A stretch of DNA of 64,000 bases from Siphonodentalium dalli (taxonomy: Eukaryota > Mollusca > Scaphopoda > Gadilida > Siphonodentaliidae): the NCBI GenBank assembly GCA_032622095.1, contig CP136069.1:86824958-86888957 (forward strand), written 5' to 3'. This document shows, one piece after another, positions 45,079-57,530 of the stretch. The notes under the pieces are model-generated. The model was given only the letters and a program-made list of their open reading frames with translations, was not told the origin of the DNA and did not search any database. Positions within the stretch are counted from its first letter, which is position 1, and every line of letters begins with the position of its first letter. The position numbers and the translations under genes are program-made.

Positions 45079-45760
45079 AAAAATTTCTGGAATTAGGAAC
45101 CTTGTCTTACATATAGGTACTTATAGTGTTATAACCAGTTTTGTGTCAAGGACCTCTGCTCCTATACTGTTTCAAAACCGGAACTGGTGTCTGACAGCCA
45201 TTGAAAAAAATATTAATAGTGAACAAGGAATTATTTGCGTGATCAAAAACCATGTACAGTGTGTAAACAATATATGTACATTGAACCATGCCCCCTAAGC
45301 AATCCATAAGCATATTCTTCATTCTCCCAGAGAAAAAATTATATTTGTAATTTATCGCCTCTACATACAGTATACATGTATGTTCCTTTTGTGGAAATCC
45401 ACATTATCGAGCATGTTCCTGTGGAAATCCACATTCTCGAACAACTGGGGATTCCCCAAGATATAACAACAAATTATTTAAGTCAAAGCATGTTAAATAC
45501 CGTTCTGACCTAATCAGATGTTGATCCAGTGCACAACGTGACCATTTTAGCTTGGTCAGGTGGACACAAACAATCCTAAATTACTGGTGGCTATTGATTC
45601 TCAATAAATAAACCACATGTTTATTTATACATGTACATGTATCTATCAAAATGGTTTAATGTTAGTTCTTGTCAACTATGGATGAAGCACTTCAGGGCAT
45701 AAGTGACCATTGGGGATTATCAATTAACTAACAAATAGTCATATATACATGTAAGCTTAA

Positions 45761-46296
45761 CCATCCCATGACTGGAGTTTCCTTAAATTTTGCATAAACC
45801 CTGTGCCAATGCATTCTCTTATATATGCGAGTTCCCCAATAGGGAGCCTCGCATATATAAGAGAATACATTGGGTTAACAATATTTGCCTTGACAATTGC
45901 CTCTTAAATACCCTGTATGCTATAAAGCTACCTATGGGAGACTTGCATATACATGTACAAGATAATGCTATGGCACATGATCTTTAACCCTTTCATGATG
46001 GGAGCTGCGCTTATAGTGCAACATGAAAGATCCTGTGCCAGTGCATTCTCTTTTACATGCGAGTGTCCCATAGGGAGCCTCCCATATACATGTATAAGAG
46101 AATGCACTGGCTTAATCTTACAATGTTAAGGAAAATATTGTTAGGCCAATGTATTTTCTTATATATATGTGAGGCTCCCTGTCGGAATCTCACATATATA
46201 AGAGAATGCATTGGTACAGGCTTTTCATAAAATTTCAGGAAGCTCCAGTCATTGACGGTATAATGCTGCACCAACGCAGCTCCCATCATGAAAGTG
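45761..46296. mobile_element. Two adjoining CCCTTTCATGA double-hairpin elements, copies B and C
   Basis: The first begins after TTAA (45757-45760) with CCATCCCATGACTGGAG, has a hairpin at 45805-45873 and a degraded second one (about 45915-45970). The second (45988-46296) is flanked by TTAA at 45984-45987 and 46297-46300, has ends CCCTTTCATGATGGGAGCTG and its near-perfect complement, and carries hairpins at 46037-46111 and 46145-46214. The first lost its right end where the second starts. It lies in GIPC intron 3. Confidence 0.7.
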
Positions 46297-46689
46297 TTAA
46301 GGATCTATTGTTATATATATATTTCGTCAAAAAGCTAAATTGCACTGATAGGTTTATGAAGTGCACTGAGAGGCCTCAATTTGTGTGCTGGGTGTCACAA
46401 ATCAAGTGCAGTGTGTATCGGTATGTACCAGCCTAGAGGGAGAGTGGGTAGATTTTAAACCTCTTGGCTGGTCGCTGATACCAGTGCAAATATCAGTGCA
46501 ACATTTATTTAACATGTGTTATGTTTAACAACATGTAACCCATAAGACAAAATGATTTGTCAGTTGGTTGTTGTGCATGGAGTGTTTTGGCACAGTCCAT
46601 TGCACTGTAAGCACCATGATTAATGGTAGCTTTTATGTTTTATGCTGATGATAATATTAATAGAGTATATGCATGCGTTCAGGGATGTG

Positions 46690-47040
46690 CCAAAAAGGGG
46701 GGAGAAGTCGAGAGGTCTGAGATTCAACAGTTGGAACTTTCATAATTGACAAAACATTACGGTAGCTGGAAATTTCAAATCAAATATAGGTCGAAATTGT
46801 TTGATTTATAGACCAGTATACCGATATACTGTGAAATTTGTGGTTAGAACCCATCAGTTGGATGGATATTTGAAATTTCCAGCAATTAGAAGCTTGTGAT
46901 ACCAGTTGGAAAATTCTAACTAAAGGGGAGATCAAATTTCCTTGACTTGGAAATTTTGGTCTGTAGCAAGTGTTTGGGGGCGGAGTGTTATGCAGTTGGA
47001 AATGCCAAGTTTGACACACTCTCCCAACACAGAGACCTGC
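46690..47040. repeat. TTGGAAATTTCCAAC-type repeat, copy in GIPC intron 3
   Basis: It shares GACAAAACATTACGGTAGCT, AATATAGGTCGAAATTG and CAGTTGGAAAT with the 15.35-kb copy, and ends at the 47044 element. Confidence 0.55.
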
Positions 47041-47043
47041 TAG

Positions 47044-47295
47044 CCCTTCCATGACTGGAGCTTCCTGAAATTTGTATTAAAAGCCTGTCCCAATGTATTC
47101 TCTTATATATGTGAGTATCCCATAGGGAACATCGCATATATAAGAGAATACATACATAGGCCAAATAATATTTACAATGTACTTTGACATTGTAGGCCAA
47201 TGCATTCTCTCATATATGCAAGACTTGCATATATAAGAGAATGCACTGGCACAGGATCTTTAATGCTGCACCAGAACAGCTCCGCCATGAAAGGG
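47044..47295. mobile_element. CCCTTCCATGA double-hairpin element, copy D
   Basis: The right TTAA is at 47296-47299; the left flank has decayed to CTAG. Hairpins lie at 47089-47160 and 47196-47250, the latter with its apex reduced to TGCAAGACTTGCA. It lies in GIPC intron 3. Confidence 0.7.
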
Positions 47296-47394
47296 TTAAT
47301 CTGACTGATATTGTTATAAACACATGAAAGCTCAGTTAAACCAATGTCTTGTTACCTAATCCCAATTTTCTTTCACATTATGTATTTAAGCTGA

Positions 47395-47590
47395 TGTCTT
47401 TTTGCCTAATCCCAATTTTCTTTCACATTATGTATTTAATGTAATTTTATATATGAATGTCCATTGTATATGTCCATGAATATGCATTGTCTTTTTGCCT
47501 AATCCCAATTTTCTTTCGCATTATGTATTTAATGTAATTTTATATATGAATGTCCATTGTATATTGCCATGAATATTCATTGTGACTCAA
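47395..47590 (+). repeat. 94-base tandem duplication with a partial upstream copy
   Basis: CTTTTTGCCTAATCCCAATT, TTCTTTCACATTATGTATTT and ATATATGAATGTCCATTGTA recur at 47400 and 47494. A partial copy without the ATATATGAATG part is at 47346. It lies in GIPC intron 3. Confidence 0.8.
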
Positions 47591-48549
47591 AATAAAAAAT
47601 ATATTGCAGGTAGGACCCCAGGTTTGTAGCAGCACACTCCATTTCTTGCACTTGCTTCACTGAACCTAAATCCTGAAAAAAATATTTACTAGTTCAATAA
47701 AATTGATAAAGCCAGCAACAGGGACCGGCCTAGAGACATATTCTCCCTAAGATGGTCCACTTCTCCCTATTTTTGTCTCAGTGAGAAATGGTTTCTCTCT
47801 CTCTTAAAAATGAGTACCGGTATGCATACATGTACATGTAAAATTACATTAAATACATGTATGTATTCTCTTATATACATGTACATGTATGTCCCAACAG
47901 CATATTTAAATTATATTTACTGATTACTTTAAAATCCTTTTAATTCTTGGGGGTCTGTTATTTGTTGAATTAATTCATTCACAATTACAATATGCATCTG
48001 ATCCCTTCTATAATAGTTTGTATAAACAGTGCTCAATACATTGGTCTCTTAGTAAAGGCTTTCAACATGTGCAGATGACATAAACTAATAAATAACAACC
48101 TGGCCAATGTTTGAAACCAAGCTGGTAGCTATTAGGGTAATGATAGCTTGCTGTGCTTTCAGCACAGGAATACCTTGGGATCTAATTTCTGAATAGTTAC
48201 TTCTCAAATATGTCATGACACAGCTATTGTAGGATACCGGTATGTTGATTTGCATAAATATGATATCTGATCCATGAAATCATGTCCCAACAAAAAAGTA
48301 TTTTGATGACAAACCACGAAAATTGATGCCGACAAAATCAAAGCCACTCATAGTATATTAAACAGCATGTATTCTTACTCACTATAGAAGGTTTATGAAA
48401 GGGTGATGTTGGGGTAAAAATTGAACTTCAGCCATTGTTCCTCCCCCCTGATAACAGTTAACTTCTCCCTAATAACCAAGCAGGAAGAATTGACTTCTCC
48501 CAAATTATAAACCTCTAGGCTCTTCTGCAAGGTCAACATTATAATTAAA

Positions 48550-48690
48550 GTTATTGCGGTGGATTAACGGTAACATGGTGTGACCTTGACAGCTTGGAGA
48601 TTATGTTCAACCAGGTCACAGAGCGATTAGGTTGAATAATCCAAGCCGTCAATGTCATTCCATGTTACCATCAAATCAGCCACAATAACA
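48550..48690. repeat. Short foldback element in GIPC intron 3
   Basis: The arms 48550-48613 (GTTATTGCGGTGGATTAACG to TTATGTTCAACC) and 48630-48689 (GGTTGAATAATCCAAGCCGT to CCACAATAAC) are complementary with scattered mismatches. Confidence 0.7.
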
Positions 48691-48885
48691 TATATGTTCT
48701 GCCGATAGTCTGGTCATTCATAGAAATATGTAAATTTTTACATGTATTCCAGAAGAATGATCAGCAAAAAATGTTAAAATCTCCATATCGGTCTCTTCTT
48801 TGCGTGGTTCAACGTAAATGACGTCATGAAAAAAGGCCTGTGAGATATAATGCAGCAGTTTTCTTGTTTCCCTTATGTAGACATA

Positions 48886-48997
48886 AAGATAGGATATATT
48901 ACGTGGCTCTCTGACCAATTAAAGATAGGGTATATTACGTGGCTCTCTGACCAATTCAAGATAGGATATATTACGTGGCTCTCTGACCAATTAAAGA
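48886..48997 (+). repeat. 37-base tandem repeat, three copies
   Basis: AAAGATAGGATATATTACGT + GGCTCTCTGACCAATT three times, with one or two substitutions between copies. It lies in GIPC intron 3. Confidence 0.85.
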
Positions 48998-49144
48998 TGT
49001 TGTACTGAAGGCGGAACATGGGCATTTATTTTGGCTTCACATCCTCCCAATCCATATAACTTTCGATGAGATGAGAGCTAAAAAGTTGTTGGTTTCTTTC
49101 AAAATCGTCAGTGAACCGCCTCTGGGCCAAATAAAATTTACTTT

Positions 49145-49364
49145 TACCCTTTCTTTAGTAATGGGTTCTCGGACCAGTTATAAAAATATACATCGGAATG
49201 GTCTATTATTCATCTGGAGGGATGTTCAAGAAATATAAGCAGACAACATATAACACAAGTTCAGAAGGATTCCTATTCATTGGTGGGAAATGATCAGATA
49301 ATAAGTTCAACAAAACACCCTACAGGGAACTACTCGTCAATGAGTATTCAGTAAGGAAAGGGTT
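49145..49364. mobile_element. CCCTTTCTATACTAAAT element, copy 4 (reverse)
   Basis: Tips are TACCCTTTCTTTAGTAATGG and TCAGTAAGGAAAGGGTT, with the internal AATGGTCTATTATTCATCTG and AATAAGTTCAACAAA blocks. The central inverted stem is half deleted. It lies in GIPC intron 3. Confidence 0.6.
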
Positions 49365-49661
49365 CAAACTTGCCTCTGGATCTATTCAAATTTTAAGTTC
49401 TCTCAGAATTTCGGTATTCCTCTGGCTTTGTTAGGTGAAACATGCATGTATACAGACACCTCATTTCTTTGAATCTATCCGTTTCTGAAATACCTGAATA
49501 TTCAATATGCGACTGGAAACCTGCAACACACTGAATCGCCCAAAGTCACTATGCAAGGATTGACCTGCTTTCACTATCACTGTATTGGTTCACATTAAGT
49601 TGAGGCTTTCCATTAGGCCATAAAACTATATACCTAGATTATCATCAGAGTTTCTTTCAAA

Positions 49662-49871
49662 TAAAGTAATGCCCTAAATAATGGACTCCTTAACCACAGC
49701 AGAATTATAGGTAATTTTTCAGGATTTAGTCGGAAATATGGCTAGTTGCCATTCATTGGAAAGCTCTCAGCTTTCCGATGAATGGCAGCCAGCCATATTT
49801 TCTACTAAATCCTGAACAATTACCCATAATTTTGCTGTGGTTAAGAGACGATTATTTCGGGCATTACTGTA
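49662..49871. mobile_element. TA-flanked palindromic MITE (CAGTAATGCCC family), copy 8
   Basis: A foldback of about 210 bases in GIPC intron 3. The left tip is TAAAGTAATGCCC, the right is GGGCATTACTGTA, and the two arms carry several independent substitutions. Confidence 0.85.
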
Positions 49872-51475
49872 GGGGTGGGAAAAAGAATTTTATTTTATAT
49901 TTTAAATAGTATAAAGGTCTTATCATAAGAATATACAAAATTTGATGGCTATTGACTTGATAGCAATAAGTATACAAGTTACAAACTGTTACTGATACTT
50001 TTCAGCACAATTTCTCACCAATACAATAAATAATGGTTCAGATCTCGACCTCTGACTTTTTTTGGATTCAGTTTCAAGACATTAAAATCTGTGGGCTGAA
50101 AAATATTGGGGATGGACATTATGTCCAACAGGAAAGTTTGTTATTATTGACTTAATGTAAAGTCTCTGGACTGCATGGCTCTAAACTGTGTATGTACATG
50201 TATAAACTGATGGTTTGTGATTTATTATTCAATATATATATAGTTATTTCATTGGTACAATTTGGCTCCTGAAAAATTCACCATCACCCATGGGTACAGA
50301 CCAGGTCCATGTTTGTAAAAAAGGGTGATGGTAAATGTTCCAGATACATGTCGTCGGGCTTGTAACATATGCTCCTCTATCCCCAACCCGCACTGCCCTT
50401 ATGCGCCATCCCTATATATGTGCCTGCTTTATGTCTTGGTAGTGGACAAGAGACAAGGGGAATAACAGATCCCCCGCCCGATTTACCATCACTAGGAAAA
50501 CATACAAATTTAGCCCATTTATTCGTGCAATGGCATCGATGTTGGCACTGATGGATCAGCGAAGCTAAAACCTGCATCTACTGTGCTGCCTTTTTTGCTA
50601 TATTTTGGGAATTATTTTGTTATTGCTTGTGATATATATTTTGCATGCTTTTACTGGGTATATTAACTCACTTGGATGTTACCTATGACAGTGAAGTCAT
50701 ATCAATACTGTATTTCTAATTTCTGGTTTACTAATACATTCAGTTTTGCATTCAGGTGCCTATATCATATTCACAGAAATATTAGACTTTTGATTTTCTT
50801 GGATTTATTAAATCATTTCTTCTTAAAACCCAGCCCCTTTGTTCTATAGCTTGCCCATCTATCTTCCGAATGGGCACTTCTTATTCTAAATGTCTCCACA
50901 TTGTATGCTCAATGATCGAATCGCCGCCACCATGACCTCTGACAGAGAACTAACAAATAAAGAATAAACAACAAATGCACAGAGCCTATGAACCCCATGC
51001 AATTAATTTTCTTATCGATAGGGGTGTCCATCTCATTTGCATATCATCATGTAACAGAAAGCAGAATGCTAGTGTACAGTACATAATGCGAGCTGGTTTA
51101 TCATGATGATAACGGAGTTCATGCGTGCCCAAAATAGATATCAGTGCATCAACGGTATATATTGCGTATATAAATATACAAATTTATTTTAAACCGTGCA
51201 AAACTAAATTATGATATGTTTACTCATGATGACGTTTGGTTTCGAACAGAATCGTATAAGTGACCTGATTTTGATTTCCCAGCATGCTTAGTGACCAAGT
51301 ACACATGCTCTAATAACAGCTCTGTGTCAAGTGGCATGGTTTTGTTGTCAGACAGGGACAATGTTTTTATACAGAAAATTTTTCTTACATGTCTCATTTA
51401 TCAAAATTTGTTGGATTTTTTCGTTGGTATAAAGTAATTCCTCCCTGTCCATTTTTAAGAGGGAGTCAAAGTGGC

Positions 51476-51849
51476 AACATTTAAATGGGGAATTCAGTGT
51501 TAATTTTCAAGACAAGATTACTCAATATTTACAAACCATAGAATAATACTTCATGTCTTGTTGGAATGTTTGAGCATATATCTAGTGACAATGCCAAGCA
51601 GATTTTTCATTTTATCTTTTGTTTTGTGACATTTGATGGAAATATTATTAACAATGACAAACACTGGCGACCTGCTTTTTAATAATGTCCAATAATATCC
51701 ATCCTGGGATGAAAATCAAAATTCTGCTTCATGTTGTCACTAGATAAGTCTTCAAACTTTCCAAAAAGGTATGATATGGTCACCTGTGCTTTGTATGGTT
51801 TGATCAATCTTTTCTTAAAAATTAACACTGAATTCCCCATTCAAATGTT
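51476..51849. mobile_element. Inverted-repeat MITE in GIPC intron 3
   Basis: The 32-base ends AACATTTAAATGGGGAATTC + AGTGTTAATTTT (51476-51507) and their complement (51818-51849) differ at one base. I cannot fix the target duplication. No coding content. Confidence 0.75.
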
Positions 51850-52343
51850 TTCTACCTTGAGTCAGTTCATGGACTCGCGACTGAACATTCGGAACTAAAA
51901 CATCTCGCACCTGCGGAGCTTGATCTTCTAGATTCCGAATGTCCAATCTCTCGTCCATTAATCCTGACAGATTATTTAAAATTTGATTTTTGTTTTGAAG
52001 AACGAGTTAGGTGAATCTTTTTGGCAATGATTTGATGTTCACTACTTTGATATCACACCACAGGGGCTTTGTCAAAGTAAAAACAATAATAATTGATACA
52101 ACCGTTTCCAGACAGGTGTCTTCAATTCAGATTTATTATTTTATTTCTGGATACTATATGTAAATTGTTAGGAAGAGATAGATCATCTTGAAACCTTTCT
52201 ATACTTAATGGATTCTCCCACTATGTTATAAAAGTATCCATTCAAATTAAATTACAATAAAAGACAAAAATACTTGAATTCCTAGATCAGCAAACTGGTT
52301 GATGCTTTTAAATTAATTATTAAGAAATTATTCTTTATTCCAG

Positions 52344-52425
52344 GCCAGTGATTCAGCTGATTATGCTATTGATAAGATCAACAATATTCTAGAGAGTTTC
52401 ATGGGGATAAACGACACAGATCTTG
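52344..52425 (+). CDS. GIPC: GIPC coding exon 4 (residues 261-287 and first base of 288), start of GH2
   Basis: The acceptor TTTATTCCAG ends at 52343 and the donor G/GTAAGA starts at 52426, phase 1. The reading is ASDSADYAIDKINNILESF then MGINDTDL. It matches the beginning of the GIPC GH2 domain, whose hallmark is (A)I-x-K-(V/I)-(D/N)-x-L-L-E-S-(Y/F)-M-G-I-x-D-T-(E/D)-L. GH2 is the myosin VI binding region in studied members. The exon is only 82 bases and was identified by similarity and consistent phase with exons 3 and 5. Confidence 0.93.
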
Positions 52426-52533
52426 GTAAGATTTACCTAGTTAACACTCAACATCATATAAAAAAACAGCACTATGAAAGTTGTCATTGTATGGCTTTTA
52501 TTTCCTAGCTGTACTGGACACTGCTGAAGGCAG

Positions 52534-53870
52534 GGAGGCTTCTAGATCATGTCATGAATCTCTACTCTTAGCTACAGTATCGTAGAGATCATATTCCACC
52601 AGCAGAAAACCTTGGAACTTTTTGAAGTTTTGACACGGAACCTTATAAAGTCGAATAAATAACGTGGGGAATATATTTCTTTGTTATGATCTGTTCCTTA
52701 ATAATGTACTTCACTGTAGGTGAAGGTCCCATCTCAAAATATCATGATTTAAGTGACTTTGTGAGCGATTTTGCTTTGCGTTGTTACGTTTATGGAATGT
52801 CCCCTGGATAATTGATTCAATGTTAATTGCAATATTGGCTAAAAAAAGTCACAGAATAACATTCAATTTCAAGTTGAGACTTTCGCCTACAGTGAAGTAT
52901 ATTATTAACTGGTTCACTGCTAAATATCCTACATACACGTAATAAAATGCGTATATATATTTCAACAAAGTGAAAATTATAGAATTTTATGCTCGCATTT
53001 GATAATTTGCACTCTTTTCTCAAATTTGACCCCCATATATATACATTTGTGATTATGTTATGAGCCTGGATGTCTCACTAGGCTATGGTTATGAGCTTGG
53101 ATGTCTCAATGGGCTATGGTTATGAGTCTGGGTGTCTCATTAGGCTATGGCTATGCCTATGGGCCTGGATGTCTCATTAGCCATTAGGCTATGGTTATGA
53201 GCCTTGATGTCTCATTAGACTATGGTATATATGGGTCTGGATGTCTCATTAGGCAGTGATTATGAGTCTGGATGTCTCATTAGGCAATGGTTATGAGCCT
53301 GGATGTCTCATTAGGCTATGGTTATGAGCCTGGTTGTCTGTTTGTCAAATTAGGTTATTGATATCAGCCTGGATGTCTGATTAGGTTATGGTTATGAGCT
53401 TGGTTGTCGGCCGCCCTTAGGGCAAAACATTTGTAATTTTTCTCAAACTTTTCGCGATATAAGTACCTTTTCTGACAATTTTATTGGTCAGCATCCGTTC
53501 AAACTTCACAATGTCCCAATTTAATTATATATGTAACACTATTTCTGAAATATTACCTGACAAACGCTATTTAAATGATTAAACTAAACAAGAGTTGACT
53601 AAACAAGACAGTGTCATTGCCAAAGCCCATATCTGGGCTTCCAGCACTCTTACATAGGGTCCAAATATGGGCTTTCAGCACTGAACCAGTTAAGGAACAG
53701 ATAATAACTTAGAAATATATTCCCCCGAGTTATTTTTTCGACTTTATAATATATGGTTTCCTGTCAAAACTTCAAAAAGTTCTCAGGTTTTATACTGGTG
53801 GAATATGATCTCTACGGGTGTTAGTCAGAGTAGAGATTCATGACATGATTTAGAAGGCTTCTGACTTTGC
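52534..53870. repeat. Large foldback element enclosing a minisatellite, in GIPC intron 4
   Basis: The left arm (52534-52710) starts GGCTTCTAGATCATGTCATG, then AATCTCTACTC, CATATTCCACCAG and GGAACTTTTTGAAGTTTTGA. The right arm (53695-53870) holds the complements and ends AAGGCTTCTGAC. The arms enclose 31-base tandem repeats (53050-53410). Solo arms occur at 3590-3700 and 9450-9560. Confidence 0.7.
53050..53410 (+). repeat. 31-base minisatellite, about 11 copies
   Basis: The unit is approximately GGTTATGAGCCTGGATGTCT + CATTAGGCTAT, with length changes of a few bases between copies. It sits in the loop of the 52534-53870 foldback, 630 bases after GIPC exon 4. Confidence 0.85.
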
Positions 53871-53934
53871 CACCTTCTATACTGTGTGTACAGTCAAGGT
53901 GGCATCTCCCCAATTTATTAATTCCTTTAATTAA

Positions 53935-54500
53935 CAAGATCATCACTAGGGCATGGCAAAATATGCCCATTGTAATTTAAACAAAAGGCCATGACAAGTA
54001 ATCCATATGCCAAATTTTATAACAAACATAACTATAACTAAAGCTATCACCTGGAAACCAAACTAATCATCAAATTATAAGTCAACAAGGACCACAACTG
54101 CAGTTAAAATAGGCGGACGGAACCAAAATTTGACTCTGACCTGTATTTTAATATGAGTAATCCATATACCAAATTTGAAAACAATCAGAATTGTTATCAC
54201 AAGGAAACCAAAATAATCAGCAAGTTGACAAGGACCATAACCCTGGCAAAAATTGGCAGGTGGAAACCAAATTTGAACTTGGCCTGTGTTTTGGGCTAGT
54301 AAACTCGCATACCAAATTTCATTCGATTCAGTTCAGACTTACTAAAGTTATCATCCGGAAATGAACATTGAGTTTCATTCCATTCAGTTCAGACTTACAA
54401 AAGTTATCATCTGAAAACGAAAAAAGTGAATGGATAGATGGACAGATGAACCAATAATATAATACGTTCATTTTTTTCAAAACGGGCGTATAAAAACTGG
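53935..54500 (-). mobile_element. Tandem-repeat element related to 36462-37375, opposite strand
   Basis: It begins AACAAGATCATCACTAGGGC then ATGGCAAAATATGCCC, the complement of the intron 2 element's end. It carries ~130-base units with ATATGCCAAATTTTATAACA-type and GTTATCATCTGGAAAC-type text, and ends TTTTTTTCAAAACGGGCGTA. It lies in GIPC intron 4. Confidence 0.65.
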
Positions 54501-55930
54501 AGATTATTTGTGTCATCAAAAGCGATACTCAATAGAAGAATATAATTTAGAAACAAATTCCGAGGTCGGTCTGTTAGTTTGGCTTCTTATCTCTCCAAAA
54601 AATACATTTGTATTTCAACACATGTACTTGTTTACGGATATTTTGGAAAATCCTATATTGGCCCCAAAAATCTGGGGATTTCCTAATTTCACATTGGCAA
54701 TCAGGTGTTGGATGTGTGAACCAATTATCAAACAACACATCGTAAAATAAAGCATGATTTAGCCAATCGGTAAGCGCCTGGGTGATCTTTAGAGATCATG
54801 TTCACTAAAATATGAAGTATTTAGGATAGATATTTGAGGGCAGAGTCTTTTATTTCATTTTCTACTTTTTATCCTTCTCCATTATTTATGACATTTTATG
54901 GGAAGAAATAATATGTTTTATTTTTAATATTTGAAAACAAAATACAGCTTCTAAAAGGTCGTACCCCAGGAAAATAAAAATGTTCAGGAGACACAAAAAA
55001 CTATTTATCTCTGGAACTAGAATTGGTATCTGTCAATAACTTTGTACAACAACACTTTATATTACAGTTGTTATAATAAATACACTTTCTTATTCAATTA
55101 TTTTCTAGTTATGAGAAAACAGGATTTTATGGTGTTTTATGACACTTTAGAAGTAAAAAGTTAAAATCAACAACATTTTAGTTTTGACGATTTCCACAGC
55201 TTCGTTAGTCTCTGTCCCTCAGGATAAGGAGGATACGCCTTTTGGCCATTCTTCTTCAAAACCAGGAATGGTTTCGAAAATACAAAATTATGGCATTTCA
55301 GAATTAACGAAAAACATTTGCGCAGAGACCAAGATACGACATTTTAGAACACGAATTCCATGAAAAAGATAGAAAAATGGCATTTATGCTTGAAATATTG
55401 ATGAGTTATCTGATGAACTTATGTAATCGAACCCGTAGAATCCGAAAATGCAATAAAAATGTTCACGCCAAAATGGCAGGTCCTTTTAGAAGCCCACTGA
55501 CATCATATTTTTCAAAAATATTTTGAATATTCATTTAAGAAGGGCTTTCACAGTTTGTTGATTTTTATGGTGGTGATCAATATTTTCTATCATTTCCCCC
55601 CTGCATCTCCTGCAACTAATTTTTCCCCACCCAAATTTTTATACTCGACCCATCTGTTGGGCATGCCCTTTTCTGTAAGCCATGGCCCTTTCCCCTTAGA
55701 TACATCTGGAACACTGCATCAATACTCTGTAATCTATTGTTGTCACTATTAAAATGCAGAATTTTTGTGAAGATTTATGATTGCTTCCAATAATATTTTA
55801 TAATTCTCATCATCTCTTTGTAATTTCAATGCAAGAGAGATAACTCTATGCTCTTTCACAATGTTGCAAAAGTAGGCAGCTAACACCAGCCTTGTCTTGT
55901 CTTTGTGTGAACTGGACAAACATCTTTCAT

Positions 55931-56665
55931 TATTATACCCACAAGACCGAAGGAAATGTTCGGTATACTGGATTACATATGAGAGCAAAAATCGTCTGAG
56001 GCGTACTCTGAATTTGAGATTATGGCATCTAATGCGAAAGGTCGGGAACTAAAATCGTCCGAGGCCAATTTGATGATTGGCTTTTTGGCATCTTTAGGGG
56101 AAAACGGTGTGAAATACATGCATCCGATCATCTGTCCATCTGAGCAGATATCTCAACCACCTATTGTCGGATCTCAATGAAATTTAGTTTGAGGGCATTC
56201 AATGGAGTGTTTTGTTTGGATTTTCCATTCTAGGTTTATTCACCTTTATTGATTTGGAAATGTTGGTTTTTTGTCCTTCCCAGCAGATAACTCCGCCGCA
56301 AGTTGTTGGATCTCACTGAAATTTGGTATTTGAACTGAACTATGAGTGCATTCAGAGGAGTGTTCAATTTTTTTTTTGGGTTTTCTGTTCTAGAGTTATT
56401 CATCTTTTATCTGGAAATGTTGGGGGTTTTTTGTCCATCCGAGCAGAAATCTCAACCATAGGTTGTCTTATCTCTATTAAATTTGGTATGGATATTCACC
56501 ACTATTAGGACATTCAATGGACTGTTCAATCGCTTTGTTCAGGTTTTCAGTTATAGAGTTGTTCATTTTTGTTAACCTGAAAATGTAGAATTTTTTGTCT
56601 GTCTGCCTGAGTATGTCAGCCATGGGTTATAGGCAGTATGCCACATGGGGGTATGCAGCAGGCGA
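55931..56665 (+). mobile_element. ~150-base tandem-repeat element in GIPC intron 4
   Basis: Four units (near 56125, 56270, 56428 and 56591) share TTTTTTGTCCATCCGAGCAG, ATCTCAACC, TTGTCGGATCTCAATGAAAT and TTCAATGGAGTGTT. The left edge has TTATACCCACAAGACCGAAG, a motif common at the ends of such elements. No coding content. Confidence 0.65.
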
Positions 56666-56809
56666 CAACCCAGCTCTTTTTCCACATAGGAATGGAATCT
56701 CTAATGAAATGCACTATAATAGAGAAGTTTCTGAAAGTTCTTAAAAATTATGATTATGAGTGTTTGAGGTCCAATTTAGGCAAAATCTGCAATCTCAGCA
56801 AGGCCACAG

Positions 56810-57110
56810 AAATTTAAAGGCCCACTTAATTTTCGAACCCCCAGATCACATATATAAATATATATGCCATATTATATACCATTTGAAAGAGGAAGCTCCA
56901 AAACATTGTATTATCAACTTATCTGATGTAATAAACTGTGTACGTTGTTTTTGTTGAGTTACAGAAGTGTTTTGTGCTTAAGTTTCATCTTGTTTTGTTG
57001 TGCAAAGTGTATTATTTTCAATGGGGGGGGGGGGGGGGGGGAATAACTCTATTTTAAAGATAGAGTTATTCCCCTTCCATTGAAAACACATTTTTAGTTT
57101 GAATTCTGTT
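56810..57110 (+). repeat. Dispersed repeat, partner of 16925-17175, with a G-run
   Basis: The same blocks on the + strand, interrupted by a G-run (about 57025-57041) flanked by the inverted pair GGGGAATAACTCTAT / ATAGAGTTATTCCCC. It lies in GIPC intron 4. A short piece of the left end (TTTAAAGGCCCACTTAATTT) is also at 19541-19560. Confidence 0.7.
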
Positions 57111-57144
57111 GCATTCTGGGATCCAAAACGGGGGTAATCTTTTT

Positions 57145-57530
57145 ATGACTTCATATAAGAGTGGAAAATGAGGAACTCATAAAAGAGTGGAAAATGAGGA
57201 ACTCATATAAGAGTGGACAGACTGGAACTCATATAATAGTGGACAATGAGGAACTCACAAGAGTGGACAGGGAGGAACTCATATACGAGTGGACAGGCAG
57301 AAACTCATATAAGAGTGGACAATGAGGGACTCATAAGAGTGGACAATGAGGAACTCATAAGAGTGGACTGTGAGGAACTCATATAAGAGTGGGCAGGGAG
57401 GAACTCATATAAGAGTGGACAAGGAGGAATTCATATAAGAGTGGACAGGCAGGAACTCATAAGAGTGGACAGGGAGGAAACTCATATAAGAGTGGACAAG
57501 GATGAATTCATATAAGAGTGGACTTCATAT
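57145..57530 (+). repeat. Minisatellite, ~25-30 base unit, about 15 copies
   Basis: The unit is approximately AACTCATATAAGAGTGGACA + ATGAGG. Copies alternate between CATATAAG and CATAAG spacings and AATGAGG/AGGGAGG variants. It lies in GIPC intron 4. Confidence 0.88.

Larger units (their letters stand above)
43836..52343 (+). other. GIPC intron 3 (8.5 kb)
   Basis: It holds hairpin-bearing elements, MITE copies, foldbacks and tandem repeats listed separately. Short near-repeats of TGGTTTATATATGGATATAC lie at 43857-43980. 45090-45755, 46440-46690, 47640-48545 and 49875-51470 show nothing I can name. Confidence 0.6.

Noticed and set aside
55749-55988. 79-residue minus-strand frame
   Set aside because: It overlaps the edge of a tandem-repeat element and has no recognisable motif.
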